Under the pieces are notes generated by a model, which saw only the letters and a program-made list of their open reading frames with translations, searched no databases and was not told the origin of the DNA. DNA of 64,000 bases, taken from positions 124,001 to 188,000 of the forward strand of contig JAUSLV010000033.1 in the NCBI GenBank assembly GCA_030645495.1, read 5' to 3'. The translations under genes and the position numbers were made by a program. This DNA comes from Actinomycetota bacterium. GTDB lineage: Bacteria; Actinomycetota; Acidimicrobiia; Acidimicrobiales; Ilumatobacteraceae. Below, one piece after another: positions 32,841 through 41,594 of the stretch (the stretch's first letter is position 1; each line of letters begins with the position of its first letter).

Positions 32841-34997
32841 TCAGAGGGCTTCGGGCTCGGGGGCGGCAACCGTAGCGGGCGTGCGGCCGGATCCACGTAC
32901 GGCGGCGATGTTGGCGCACACGACGAGCCACGTGCCGAACGCGAAGAGCAGCAGCAGGGCCAGTTCCAGCCCGAGGAGCGCATCGCCCATCTGCTCGAAC
33001 TTCCAGCGGTTGATGCAGTTGTCGGTCTCGAACGTCCCTGCGACGGCAGTGCAGTAGCTCGGCAGCGTGCGATCGACAGTGTCGAACGACACCGGTTGAT
33101 CGAGCGTGGTCATCGGCGGCAACGTGTCGAGTTCGCCGGTGGCGATCCACGCGGCGATGGCCTTCGCTATCAACACGTGGCCATCGGTGGTCGGGTGCAT
33201 GCTGTTGTGCAGCCAGTGTGCAGGGTTGATCATCTGCTGCGGAAGGCCGTTGGAAGCGCCGAACGCGAGCCAGTTGACGGCGAGGTCGCTGGGGTCGTGG
33301 GTGTCGCACAGTTGGCGATCGGCGTCGTCGAACGCGGTGGCCACCGGGTCGACCACGGAGAAGCCATGGGCGATCGCCGTGCGGGCGACGATCGCGTTCA
33401 GCTGATCGGTGAACGAGTGCAGGAAGCGCACTTCGTCGTCGGTGAGCAACGAATCCGAGCAGGTGTCGTTCGGGCCGAGCGTGCGCAGCGGGTTGGGGTA
33501 CGGCACCACGATGACCGGTGCGTACTGGTATTGCAGCGTCGTTTGGATCTGGTCGTAGACCTGGCCGAGTTGGGCTTCGAGCGCACCCGACTCGAACGGG
33601 CGCAGCCACACATCGGCGAGGTCGGTGCAATCACCGGGCAGGATGCACGCCTGGGCGATCTTGCCGAAGCCGGCGTCGTTGCCGCCGATCGACACGAGCA
33701 CGAACTTCGGGGCGGTGCCCAAGCGAGCGATCTGGTTGGTCAGTTGCACGAGTTGCGGTTGTCCGGCGCGGTAGGTGCCGTCGTCCTGCAGCTGAGGCGG
33801 CCCGCCGACAGGATCGTCGGTCTGGGCGACGCCCCACAGCTGATGGGCAACCGCACCTGAGCAGGCCAGGAACACCACCTTCTCGGGAATCAGCTCATCG
33901 CCCACCCCCCACTCGGTGGCCGCCAGCAACGGCGAGTACGCGGTGGGGGCGCGGCGGCACTCGTTCTCGTCGATCACGTTCGTGCCGTCGTAGTACTGCT
34001 GGGCGCCCTCACCCGCCATGTACGAGTCGCCGATGGCGGCGAAGTACTCGTCGGTGGGGCCAACGTGCAGCTCGGGGCCCGGTGCGACCGAGGTCGGCGC
34101 AGTGGCCCACGACAGCGCGAGCGCGATGACGACGATCACCACATCGGTGTCGCCGCGGATGGAGATCAACAACAACAGGAGCGCCAACACCGGGAGGCCC
34201 CACGCCAGCGCCCGCCAATGCACCGTGGTGACGGTGAACAGCAGCGCCGCGCTCACGACCATCAGCGCGCCACCGACCAACAACCACGCCAGCGGCCGCA
34301 GGTACGCCGGGGGCCTGGTGGGCTGCTCATCGGGTACCACCACCTCGGTGGACAGCGCGATCGCGAACGGTGCCAAGAGCATTGCGATGCCGATGATCCA
34401 TGCGCCGCCGAGGTGGCGCTCGGAGCTCAACAGCAGTGCGCCGAGACCGAACCCGCCGACGCTCAGCGCGAGCGCGATCAGCGCCGACCACTTGAGCGCG
34501 CCCCCGTGCAGCGTGCGCAGCGCCCGGGCGATCACACCGAGGCCGAGCACGATGGCGGCGTACCCGGCGAACACGCCGACGGAGGGCACGAGGTCGGCGC
34601 CGGTGCCGATGTCGAGACCGTCGGCCACGCCCACCAGGCCCGCGCCGGCGGCCACGATCGCCACACCGGCGGCGATGACGCCGGCGCGGGGCCAGCCGCC
34701 CGGCGTGCGTGCCAGCACCCGCGAGAGCGGGAACATGCGGCCCAACACGAACGAGGCCGCCACGATCAGGATGCACACCGGCCATTGCACCCAGCGCGAC
34801 GAGTCGGTGGTGGCGGTGAGCAGCAGCGCCATCGCCACATACAGTGCGACGCGAACCGCGAGCAGGGTGCGCCACTGCTCGGAGGCAGGCGAATGGCCCG
34901 CCCACCACCGGTCGAACCGCAGCAATGGTTGCCGCAGGCGGCCCACTGCTCGTGCCGGCAGGAACAGGGGCATCGGGAAGTCGTTCGTGTCGGTCAT
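32841..34997 (-). CDS. Multi-pass membrane protein with SGNH/GDSL hydrolase domain
   Basis: ATG 34997 follows an AAGGAGAG ribosome binding site and defines a 718-residue protein. Residues about 45-320 contain around eight to nine hydrophobic helices. Residues about 335-660 form an SGNH hydrolase with block I GDSYMAGEGA, block III GGNDAGF and block V HPTTDGH, so the Ser-His pair is intact. One more helix follows near residue 680. The hydrolase is probably on the outer face. Membrane proteins joining a helical bundle to an SGNH domain often modify acyl groups on envelope glycans, though the acyltransferase-3 domain is not clearly recognisable here. Confidence 0.8.
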   Translation of the reverse strand: MTDTNDFPMPLFLPARAVGRLRQPLLRFDRWWAGHSPASEQWRTLLAVRVALYVAMALLLTATTDSSRWVQWPVCILIVAASFVLGRMFPLSRVLARTPGGWPRAGVIAAGVAIVAAGAGLVGVADGLDIGTGADLVPSVGVFAGYAAIVLGLGVIARALRTLHGGALKWSALIALALSVGGFGLGALLLSSERHLGGAWIIGIAMLLAPFAIALSTEVVVPDEQPTRPPAYLRPLAWLLVGGALMVVSAALLFTVTTVHWRALAWGLPVLALLLLLISIRGDTDVVIVVIALALSWATAPTSVAPGPELHVGPTDEYFAAIGDSYMAGEGAQQYYDGTNVIDENECRRAPTAYSPLLAATEWGVGDELIPEKVVFLACSGAVAHQLWGVAQTDDPVGGPPQLQDDGTYRAGQPQLVQLTNQIARLGTAPKFVLVSIGGNDAGFGKIAQACILPGDCTDLADVWLRPFESGALEAQLGQVYDQIQTTLQYQYAPVIVVPYPNPLRTLGPNDTCSDSLLTDDEVRFLHSFTDQLNAIVARTAIAHGFSVVDPVATAFDDADRQLCDTHDPSDLAVNWLAFGASNGLPQQMINPAHWLHNSMHPTTDGHVLIAKAIAAWIATGELDTLPPMTTLDQPVSFDTVDRTLPSYCTAVAGTFETDNCINRWKFEQMGDALLGLELALLLLFAFGTWLVVCANIAAVRGSGRTPATVAAPEPEAL

Positions 34998-35138
34998 CTC
35001 ATCTCTCCTTGGCGCCCGGCAGTCTTGCATCCCGAGGCGGGCAGGCGCGCACGAGCGAGCGACTGTGCACCTGCGGCTGGTCGGCCGGCTCGTCAGTGCC
35101 TGTCCACCGACTGACAGACTCGTCATGGAGGTGGCACG

Positions 35139-35975
35139 GTGGGCGATCGATCTGTGGGGCGGTGGCCGGTGTGTTGCATCACCGGTGGTGGCAGCGGCAT
35201 CGGCAACCAGCTGGCCACCATGCTGGCAGCACGCGGGGCCGACATAGCGTTGTTCGACCTGCAGGTCGGCGACGCCGCCCTCACCCAGGTCGAGGCCGCG
35301 CGGCGCACACCCGAGCAGCGCGTCAGCGTGCATGAAGTGGACGTTCGCGACGCGGCCGCTCTCGCTATGGCAGTGAGTGACGCCGTCGCGGCACTCGGGC
35401 CACCCACGCTGGCCGTGAACAGCGCCGGCATCAGCCGTAACGAACGGTTCGCGGCGGCCACGTTCGACGACTTCGAGCTGACGCTGCAGGTGAACCTCAT
35501 CGGTTCGCGCAACTTCGCCGCGGCGGTGCTGCCGCACATGCAGCCGGGGGCACGGCTGGCCCTGATCGCGTCGCTGGCGGGGATCACCGGCGGCTACACG
35601 TATGCGGCGTACGCCGCCTCGAAGGCAGGCGTGATCGGGTTGGCCAAGGTGCTGCGGCTCGAATACGCACCGCGCGGCGTGGGTGTGTCGGTGATCTGCC
35701 CGCCCGAGATCCTCACGCCGATGGTGGAGCGGGCCTCGATCAACATGCATCCGGCGACCCGCGCGCTGAAGGACGTGGCCGGCACTCTGCCCATCGACGT
35801 GGCGTGCGCGGAGATGCTGGCCGGGCTGGCCCGAGGCCGGTTCACCGTGATTCCCGGCAGGCGGGCGCGGCGCACCGCGCGCATCACACGGTTGCTGCCC
35901 GAGCGCGTCGGCCAGCGGGCCGCCGACCGGATCGTGCGCCGCGCTCTGCGCGACCATCCCGACGCGCCCCGCTGA
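35139..35975 (+). CDS. SDR-family reductase, ketosphinganine-reductase-like
   Basis: GTG 35139 has a GGAGG ribosome binding site eight bases upstream. The 278-residue protein has the cofactor motif ITGGGSGIG, NSAG and the catalytic Ser plus YAASK (tyrosine and lysine present). A C-terminal extension (FTVIPGRRARRTARITRLLP) is typical of SDRs related to 3-ketodihydrosphingosine reductase. It heads a run with a TPP enzyme and an epimerase-like protein on the same strand. The substrate is not predictable. Confidence 0.82.
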   Translation: MGDRSVGRWPVCCITGGGSGIGNQLATMLAARGADIALFDLQVGDAALTQVEAARRTPEQRVSVHEVDVRDAAALAMAVSDAVAALGPPTLAVNSAGISRNERFAAATFDDFELTLQVNLIGSRNFAAAVLPHMQPGARLALIASLAGITGGYTYAAYAASKAGVIGLAKVLRLEYAPRGVGVSVICPPEILTPMVERASINMHPATRALKDVAGTLPIDVACAEMLAGLARGRFTVIPGRRARRTARITRLLPERVGQRAADRIVRRALRDHPDAPR

Positions 35976-36030
35976 CCAGCAGGGACTTCGGTCACTGGCG
36001 AACTCTCGCTTCCGACGGAAGAATCCCGAC

Positions 36031-37761
36031 ATGACGCCACCGTCCTCCGCGACCACCATCACCGTCGGCGAACTGCTCATGCGCTGCCTGCAACTCGAGG
36101 GCATCGACTTCATGTGCGGCATCGTCGACGGCGCCCACATCCCGTTCGTCGTGCACGCCCCCGACTACGGCATCAGCTACCTCAACACACACCACGAGGA
36201 AGCGGCGGTGCACATCGCCGAAGCGCACACGCGCATCACTCATCGACCCGCGGTGGTGATCGGCAACCCCGGCCCAGGCGGGGCGAACCTGCTGGCAGGG
36301 CTGACCAGTGCGCACGGCGAGGGGCACCCGGTGATCGGGCTCACCTGTACGCGGCGGCTGGCCACCACGAACCCCGATCGCGGCGGAGCGTGGCAGGCCA
36401 CCGACCTGGTGGAGATGGCGCGGCCGATCACGAAGTTCGCCGCGCTGATCACCCGCGCCGACCGTGTGGCCGAGATCGTGCGCGCCGCCGTCCGCGCCGC
36501 CACGTCGGGCCGACCCGGGCCGGTGTTCCTTGCGATCCCCGATGAGCTGCTGGGGCAGCCCGTCGACATCAGCGGCATCCGCCTCACCCCTGCGGCTCGC
36601 AACCGTGTCGTGCACCTCGGCTCTGGCGACCCGGCGGCGATCGCCCAGGCCGCCGAGTGGCTGGCCGCCGCGCAACGCCCCTTCCTGTTCGCCGGCAAGG
36701 GAGTGCTGTGGGCCGAGGCCGCCGCCGAGTTCGTCACCCTGGGCGACCACCTGGCCGCGGGCATGAGCACCAGCCTCGGTGCCCGCGGTGTGGTGCCCGA
36801 GGATCACCCGCACTACTTCCACCTGTTCGACATGCAGACCACGCAGGTCGTGCGCAGCGACGCCGATGTGGTGGTGGTCGTTGGTGCTCGCCTCGGCGAG
36901 TACGACGGCTGGGGCATGCCGCCGGCGTGGGGCGACCCCGAGCAGCAACGCACGATCCAGATCGATGTCGACCCACTGTCGATCGGGCTGAACCGGCCCA
37001 CCGACCTGGCGATCGTGGCCGATGCCCGTGCTGCGCTCACGGCGCTGCTCGATGCCGTTCGTGCCCGCAGTGAAGCGCGCACCGAACTGCCCGGCGCTGA
37101 GCGCTACGCCGAGCTGCACGCGGCCACGGTGATGAACGGGGCCGGGTATGTGCTCGCCGAGGCCACCCAGGGGGTGAACCCCGGCCAGATGGTGATGGCC
37201 GTACGCGAGGCCTTCCCTCGCGACGCGATCACCGTGGTCGACGGCGGCAACACGACCCTGTGGGCGGTGGCGCTCAACCCGATCTTCCAGCCCGATTCGT
37301 TCCTGTACTCCGTGAAGATGGGTTACCTGGGCACCGGGCTGCCGTTCGCGATCGGCGCGCAGTTGGCCGCGCCGGAGCGGCCTGTCTACCTGATCAGCGG
37401 CGATGGTGCGTTCGGGTTCAACGTGATGGAGTTGGAGACGGCGGTGCGTGCAGGCACGCCGGTGGTGTGCATCGTCGCGGTCGACAACGGCTGGGGCATG
37501 GAGCGCAGCGCGCACAACTTCAAGGGCATCAGCCCCGACCGCCGCCAAGGCACGGAGATCTCGCCGGCGGTGCGGTACGACCTGATCGCGGCGGCGATGG
37601 GCTGCCACGGCGAGCATGTCGCCACGATGGCCGAGTTGCGGCCCGCGCTCGACCGCTCGATCGCGTCGGGCGTGCCGGCCGTGATCCATGTCGAGATCGA
37701 CCCGCAGTTGAACGCCAACGCGATCGGCTACGAGCAGTTCCAGTACAGCCGCACGCTGTGA
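36031..37761 (+). CDS. Thiamine-pyrophosphate-dependent enzyme, acetolactate-synthase family
   Basis: This 576-residue protein has the three-domain layout of the POX/ALS family. The N-terminal domain has HHEEAAVHIAEAHTR with the cofactor-activating Glu. The central domain is FAD/ADP-like (SDADVVVVVGARLGEYDGW), and the C-terminal domain carries the TPP-binding segment starting SGDGAFGFNVMELETAV and ending VDNGW. It should decarboxylate or ligate a 2-keto acid or acyl-CoA. It is followed, with overlapping stop and start, by a 3-beta-HSD-like dehydrogenase. Whether it is an acetolactate synthase, oxalyl-CoA decarboxylase or another member cannot be decided here; no ilvN or ilvC lies beside it. 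Confidence 0.82.
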   Translation: MTPPSSATTITVGELLMRCLQLEGIDFMCGIVDGAHIPFVVHAPDYGISYLNTHHEEAAVHIAEAHTRITHRPAVVIGNPGPGGANLLAGLTSAHGEGHPVIGLTCTRRLATTNPDRGGAWQATDLVEMARPITKFAALITRADRVAEIVRAAVRAATSGRPGPVFLAIPDELLGQPVDISGIRLTPAARNRVVHLGSGDPAAIAQAAEWLAAAQRPFLFAGKGVLWAEAAAEFVTLGDHLAAGMSTSLGARGVVPEDHPHYFHLFDMQTTQVVRSDADVVVVVGARLGEYDGWGMPPAWGDPEQQRTIQIDVDPLSIGLNRPTDLAIVADARAALTALLDAVRARSEARTELPGAERYAELHAATVMNGAGYVLAEATQGVNPGQMVMAVREAFPRDAITVVDGGNTTLWAVALNPIFQPDSFLYSVKMGYLGTGLPFAIGAQLAAPERPVYLISGDGAFGFNVMELETAVRAGTPVVCIVAVDNGWGMERSAHNFKGISPDRRQGTEISPAVRYDLIAAAMGCHGEHVATMAELRPALDRSIASGVPAVIHVEIDPQLNANAIGYEQFQYSRTL

Positions 37762-38789
37762 ACACGCTGCCTGCGCTCAACGGCACCCGGGTGCTCATCA
37801 CCGGTGCGAACGGGTTCGTCGGCCGCGCGCTCATGGCCCGTTACGCCGCCCTCGGGGCCGAGGCTCGCGGGGTCGACCTCCACGCCGACCCTGCCCGCGC
37901 GGTGGTCGCCGGCGACATCAATCACCCCGAGGGGTGGCGCGACCATCTCGCCGACTGCGACGTCGTCGTGCACACCGCCGCAGTGGTCACGAACAATGTC
38001 GACCCGGCAGAAGCGTGGCACATCAATGTCGTCGGCACCCGCCGCGTGCTCGACGCAGCCGCGGCTGCAGGCGCGTCGCGGTTCGTGTACATCTCCACGA
38101 TGGGCGTGGCCCGCTTCGCCCAGATCCAGACCGACGCGGTCGAGCGCTACCTCCCGGGCGAGCCGCTCGACGAGCGCTGGCCGCTGATGCCGGTGGGCAA
38201 CCCGTACACCGACACCAAGATCGCCGCCGAGCACGTGGCCCTGGCCGCCCACGCGACCGGGCGCATCGCGTGCACGGTGATCCGCCCGGCCGACATCTAC
38301 GGGCCGGGTTGTCGGCCGTGGGTGCTCGAGCCACTGGCCGCCGTGCGCAACGGCAAGTTCCTGCTGCCCGCCCACGGCACCGGCCTGTTCACCGCGATCT
38401 ATGTCGACGACCTGGTGGACGGGATCGTCGCGGCCGGCTCGAACCCCGCTGCGGCTGGCCACATCATCCACCTCGGCGGCGAGCAGCCGATCACCACTGC
38501 CGAGTACTTCGGGCACTTCTACAGGATGCTCGGCAAGGAGGGCCCTCCCCGGTCGTTCTCCACCCGCACCGCAGTGGCGCTCGCCGAACTGGCCCGACTG
38601 GGGTTCCGTGTGCGCCGGCGCCACACCGAACTCGGGCGCGGCGTGATGGAGATGCTGTCCAAGACACGGCCGGTGTCGAACGTCAAAGCGCACGAACTGC
38701 TCGGCTGGTGGCCCGAGGTGGATCTCGCCGAAGGCATGCGCCGCACCGAGGAGTGGCTACGCGCCGAGGGGCTGCTGGCGCCTGCGTGA
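37758..38789 (+). CDS. NAD-dependent epimerase/3-beta-HSD-like protein
   Basis: GTG 37758 overlaps the TPP enzyme stop. The 343-residue extended SDR has VLITGANGFVG near residue 12, the catalytic YTDTK (Tyr and Lys present) and IRPADIYGPG. A C-terminal region around LARLGFRVRRRHTELGRG is typical of 3-beta-hydroxysteroid dehydrogenase/isomerase-like proteins. Coupling to the TPP enzyme suggests that it reduces or oxidises that enzyme's product. No membrane helix is obvious. Confidence 0.82.
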   Translation: MNTLPALNGTRVLITGANGFVGRALMARYAALGAEARGVDLHADPARAVVAGDINHPEGWRDHLADCDVVVHTAAVVTNNVDPAEAWHINVVGTRRVLDAAAAAGASRFVYISTMGVARFAQIQTDAVERYLPGEPLDERWPLMPVGNPYTDTKIAAEHVALAAHATGRIACTVIRPADIYGPGCRPWVLEPLAAVRNGKFLLPAHGTGLFTAIYVDDLVDGIVAAGSNPAAAGHIIHLGGEQPITTAEYFGHFYRMLGKEGPPRSFSTRTAVALAELARLGFRVRRRHTELGRGVMEMLSKTRPVSNVKAHELLGWWPEVDLAEGMRRTEEWLRAEGLLAPA

Positions 38790-38811
38790 GGTTCGATCCT
38801 GCGGGGTCGGC

Positions 38812-38849
38812 CGTGCGGGCGCAGCAGTGTGAACCGCTGTGCCCGCACG
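38812..38849. terminator. Bidirectional hairpin terminator
   Basis: TGCGGGCGCAGC pairs with GCTGTGCCCGCA (one G-T pair), extended outwards by two more base pairs, around a 10-base loop. It lies between the convergent ends at 38789 and 38869, where a terminator serving both strands is expected. There is no long T-tract, which is usual in high-GC actinobacteria. Confidence 0.6.
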
Positions 38850-38868
38850 ACCGCCGTCGGTGGCTGGG

Positions 38869-39657
38869 TCAGTCTGTCGTGCCGACCAGTTCGACTGCAT
38901 CGACCTCGGTCCACCCGAGGTTCAGTGCGGTCTCGTCAATCGTGATCCGCACCTGCTGCACAGCGGTGGTGACGTCGGTGATCGCGAACACCTGGCTCAG
39001 GGGGCACGTCGCGGCCTCTGCGGCGAGGCCGGTGTAGATCGTGGTCGCGTTGCCGTCGGCATCGATCACCTCGACCATCGTGATGGTGCCGGGGTGGTAC
39101 GACTGAACCACAGTCACCTCCGAGGGCACGACGGCCTTGGCGTACGTCACGGTCAGCACAGCGACTTCATTGGTGGTGAGCGGTGCCCACGCGCTCGAGT
39201 TGTCGCCGCACTCCGTGACGTTCGGCGCTCCAGCGGCCTGATCGGCGGACCATGCATTCTCGCCGTATTGCGTTGTCGCCTCGCCCGAGTCGGCCCACTG
39301 GGACAGCTCGCCGGTCGTCGCTGCGACGGTCGTGGGCGCATCGGTCGTGACCGGTTCGGTGGTCATCGGTTCAGTCCCACCCGACATGCAGTCGAGCACG
39401 GCGTTGGTGAACGCCGTCTTGCCCTCTGCGCTCGGCTCCTTGCCGCTGTTGATGAGCTGCAGATCGGCGTCCGACATCGTCGAGAACAACGCGTCGGCCG
39501 CGCACTCAGCGACTGCCTGGTCAACGCCACCGGCATCGACGATCTGGGCGACCAACTCATCTCGATTGGGCAGCTTCTGGGAGCTCTTGTCGTCACTCCC
39601 ACACCCGACAAGAACCATGCACGCTGCCGCGCACAGGGCAACAGACTTACGAACCAT
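38869..39657 (-). CDS. Secreted lipoprotein with discoidin-like C-terminal domain
   Basis: This 262-residue protein has a short lipoprotein signal (MVRKSVALCAAACMVLVGC, lipobox LVGC, Cys19). An N-terminal helical part (residues 25-95) with paired cysteines is followed by a Thr-rich linker. The C-terminal domain (about 120-262) contains WSADQAAGAPNV, CGDNSSAWAP and a beta-sandwich-like pattern ending LNLGWTEVDAVELVG, which resembles galactose-binding/discoidin-like domains fused to extracellular proteins. It is probably anchored to the outer face of the membrane and may bind a glycan or protein. I do not know its function. Confidence 0.7.
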   Translation of the reverse strand: MVRKSVALCAAACMVLVGCGSDDKSSQKLPNRDELVAQIVDAGGVDQAVAECAADALFSTMSDADLQLINSGKEPSAEGKTAFTNAVLDCMSGGTEPMTTEPVTTDAPTTVAATTGELSQWADSGEATTQYGENAWSADQAAGAPNVTECGDNSSAWAPLTTNEVAVLTVTYAKAVVPSEVTVVQSYHPGTITMVEVIDADGNATTIYTGLAAEAATCPLSQVFAITDVTTAVQQVRITIDETALNLGWTEVDAVELVGTTD

Positions 39658-39902
39658 CTTCAGTACCTCTTTCCGCCTCTACAGGGGCACCGCCGTGATA
39701 CCCGTGGAAGCACGATATCCAGGTGCGTCACGCAGTGCCAAGCCACGCGATGGGTCGCGGAGGAGGCGTGCGTGCAGTACACCCGGGCGCTGCCGCGTCG
39801 AGCTGCTCCAGGGTCGAGCGCGTCAGCGTCTCCCCACGACCAGGCCTCGTGAACCCCGACAGGCTAAAACAGGTGATGATTTGACCGACGAAGGGGACCG
39901 CC

Positions 39903-40688
39903 ATGGCCGACAGCGAACTCGTGCTCACCGAACTGGCGGACGGCGTGGGCATCGTCACGTTCAACCGTCCCGACCGCCACAACGCGATGGACGACGAGAT
40001 GGGAGCGCAGGCCAAGACGGCGATGCGTTGGGCGATCGAGGCCCCCGAGGTGCGCGCGGTGCTGCTGCGCGGCAACGGCAAGAGCTTCTGCTCGGGGCGC
40101 GACACCACCGTGCTCGGCCACCGGGCCGGTGGCGAGAGCGACTACTCGTTCGTGCGCCGCCACCAGATGGTGCGCCAGGAGACGGTGGAGAGCACGAAGG
40201 TGGTGATCGCCGCGCTGAAGGGTGGCGTGATCGGCGGCGGCATGGAGACGGCGCTCGCGGCCGACATCCGCATCTGCGACACCACCGCCAAATTCGGCCT
40301 GCCCGAGGTGGGGTTCGCGCTCGTGCCCGACACCGGCGCCACGCAGCTACTGCCCCGCCTGATCGGGCCCGGCAGGGCGAAGCTGATGATCATCGGCGGC
40401 CAGCGCATCGACGCGGCCACCGCCTACGAGTGGGGCCTCGTCGAGCAGCTCGTGCAGCCCGAGGAGCTCGATGACACTGCGCTCGCGTTGGCGAAGAAGA
40501 TCGCCGCGCTGTCGCCGCTGGCGGTGGGCATGGCCAAGGGGCTGATCGAACAGGCGCACAATGGCTCGTTCCGCGACGGCCTCGTGGGTGAACTCAATGC
40601 GCAGGTGGCGATGTTCACCAGCGCCGACTACCAGGAATCCAAGACGGCCCGCCGCGAAGGCCGGACCCCCCAGTACGAAGGACGCTGA
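39903..40688 (+). CDS. Enoyl-CoA hydratase/isomerase-family protein
   Basis: This 261-residue crotonase-fold protein has an AAGGGG ribosome binding site before ATG 39903. Key segments are GIVTFNRPDRHNAMDDEM, GNGKSFCSGRDTT (first oxyanion half), and KGGVIGGGMETALAADIRI (second half). FGLPEVGFALVPDTGATQLLP carries the usual Glu. It is followed four bases later by an SDR on the same strand. The pair would suit a fatty-acid or branched-acid beta-oxidation step. The preceding 245 bases hold no gene. Confidence 0.87.
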   Translation: MADSELVLTELADGVGIVTFNRPDRHNAMDDEMGAQAKTAMRWAIEAPEVRAVLLRGNGKSFCSGRDTTVLGHRAGGESDYSFVRRHQMVRQETVESTKVVIAALKGGVIGGGMETALAADIRICDTTAKFGLPEVGFALVPDTGATQLLPRLIGPGRAKLMIIGGQRIDAATAYEWGLVEQLVQPEELDDTALALAKKIAALSPLAVGMAKGLIEQAHNGSFRDGLVGELNAQVAMFTSADYQESKTARREGRTPQYEGR

Positions 40689-40691
40689 ACC

Positions 40692-41564
40692 ATGGCCTAC
40701 CCCGAACCCCTTCCCGTCGGTACCGGCATCTTCAACTCGCACGTGCTCGCCGGCTCCGTGGCCATGGTCACCGGCGGCGGCACCGGCCTCGGCAAGGCGA
40801 TGGCCACCGAGCTCGCCCGCTCGGGTGCGTCGATCGCGATCGCCAGCCGCAAGCCCGAACACCTCGCTGCCGGCGTGGCCGCGATCGAGGCCTTGGGGGC
40901 GCAGGCGATCGCGGTGGCCGTCGATGTACGCGACCCTGATGCCATCGCCGTCGCGTTCGACGAGGTGGAGGCGCGCCTCGGGCCGGTCGACATCCTGATC
41001 AACAACGCCGCGGGCAACTTCCCGCAGCCGGCCGAGGACATGACGCCCAAGGGCTGGAGGGCCGTCACCGACATCGTGCTCGACGGCACGTTCTTCTGCA
41101 GCACCGAGTTCGCCCGCCGACGGATCGCCCTCGGTGGCGGCGGATGCATCCTCAACATCGCCGCCACGTATTCCTGGACCGGCGGACCCGGCACCGCGCA
41201 TTCCGCCGCGGCGAAGGCCGGTGTGGTGAACATGACCCAGTCGCTGGCCGTCGAGTGGGCGCCGCACGGCATCCGCGTGAACGGCCTCGCCCCCGGCCTG
41301 TTCCCGCACGACGACCTGCCCGCGCACATGCAGCACGACAAGCTGGCCGCCGACGAGCGCGACCGCACCGTGCCCGCCGGCCGAGTCGGTCGCGTGCACG
41401 AACTGGGTTGGGCCGCAGCGTTCATGTGCTCGCCGTTCGCCAGCTACATCAGCGGGCACACGCTGGTGTGCGACGGCGCCAACTGGCTGCGGCGCAGCTT
41501 GCGCATGCCCGAGTTCGTGGACGTGCGCACTCAGTTCGGCCTCGGCCCGGCCGAGGTGGACTAG
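40692..41564 (+). CDS. SDR, 2,4-dienoyl-CoA-reductase-like
   Basis: This 290-residue SDR starts three bases after the hydratase stop. It has VTGGGTGLGKAMATELARSG (residues about 21-40) and NNAAGNFPQPAEDM, an arrangement typical of 2,4-dienoyl-CoA reductases where Ala-Ala-Gly replaces Asn-Ala-Gly. The classical YxxxK tyrosine is missing: the site reads GTAHSAAAKAG, as in peroxisomal-type dienoyl-CoA reductases. Pairing with an enoyl-CoA hydratase supports a role in unsaturated acyl-CoA degradation. Confidence 0.83.
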   Translation: MAYPEPLPVGTGIFNSHVLAGSVAMVTGGGTGLGKAMATELARSGASIAIASRKPEHLAAGVAAIEALGAQAIAVAVDVRDPDAIAVAFDEVEARLGPVDILINNAAGNFPQPAEDMTPKGWRAVTDIVLDGTFFCSTEFARRRIALGGGGCILNIAATYSWTGGPGTAHSAAAKAGVVNMTQSLAVEWAPHGIRVNGLAPGLFPHDDLPAHMQHDKLAADERDRTVPAGRVGRVHELGWAAAFMCSPFASYISGHTLVCDGANWLRRSLRMPEFVDVRTQFGLGPAEVD

Positions 41565-41568
41565 CTGG

Positions 41569-41594
41569 TCGAGCTGGGCTGAGCTACAGCTCGA
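41569..41594. terminator. Bidirectional hairpin between convergent genes
   Basis: TCGAGCTG at 41569-41576 pairs perfectly with CAGCTCGA at 41587-41594 around a 10-base loop. It spans the end of the SDR gene (41564) and the stop of the convergent DUF2342 gene (41584). Confidence 0.5.

Noticed and set aside
34018-35247. 409-residue plus-strand open frame
   Set aside because: It is antisense to the SGNH hydrolase; low-complexity Ser/Pro/Arg composition.
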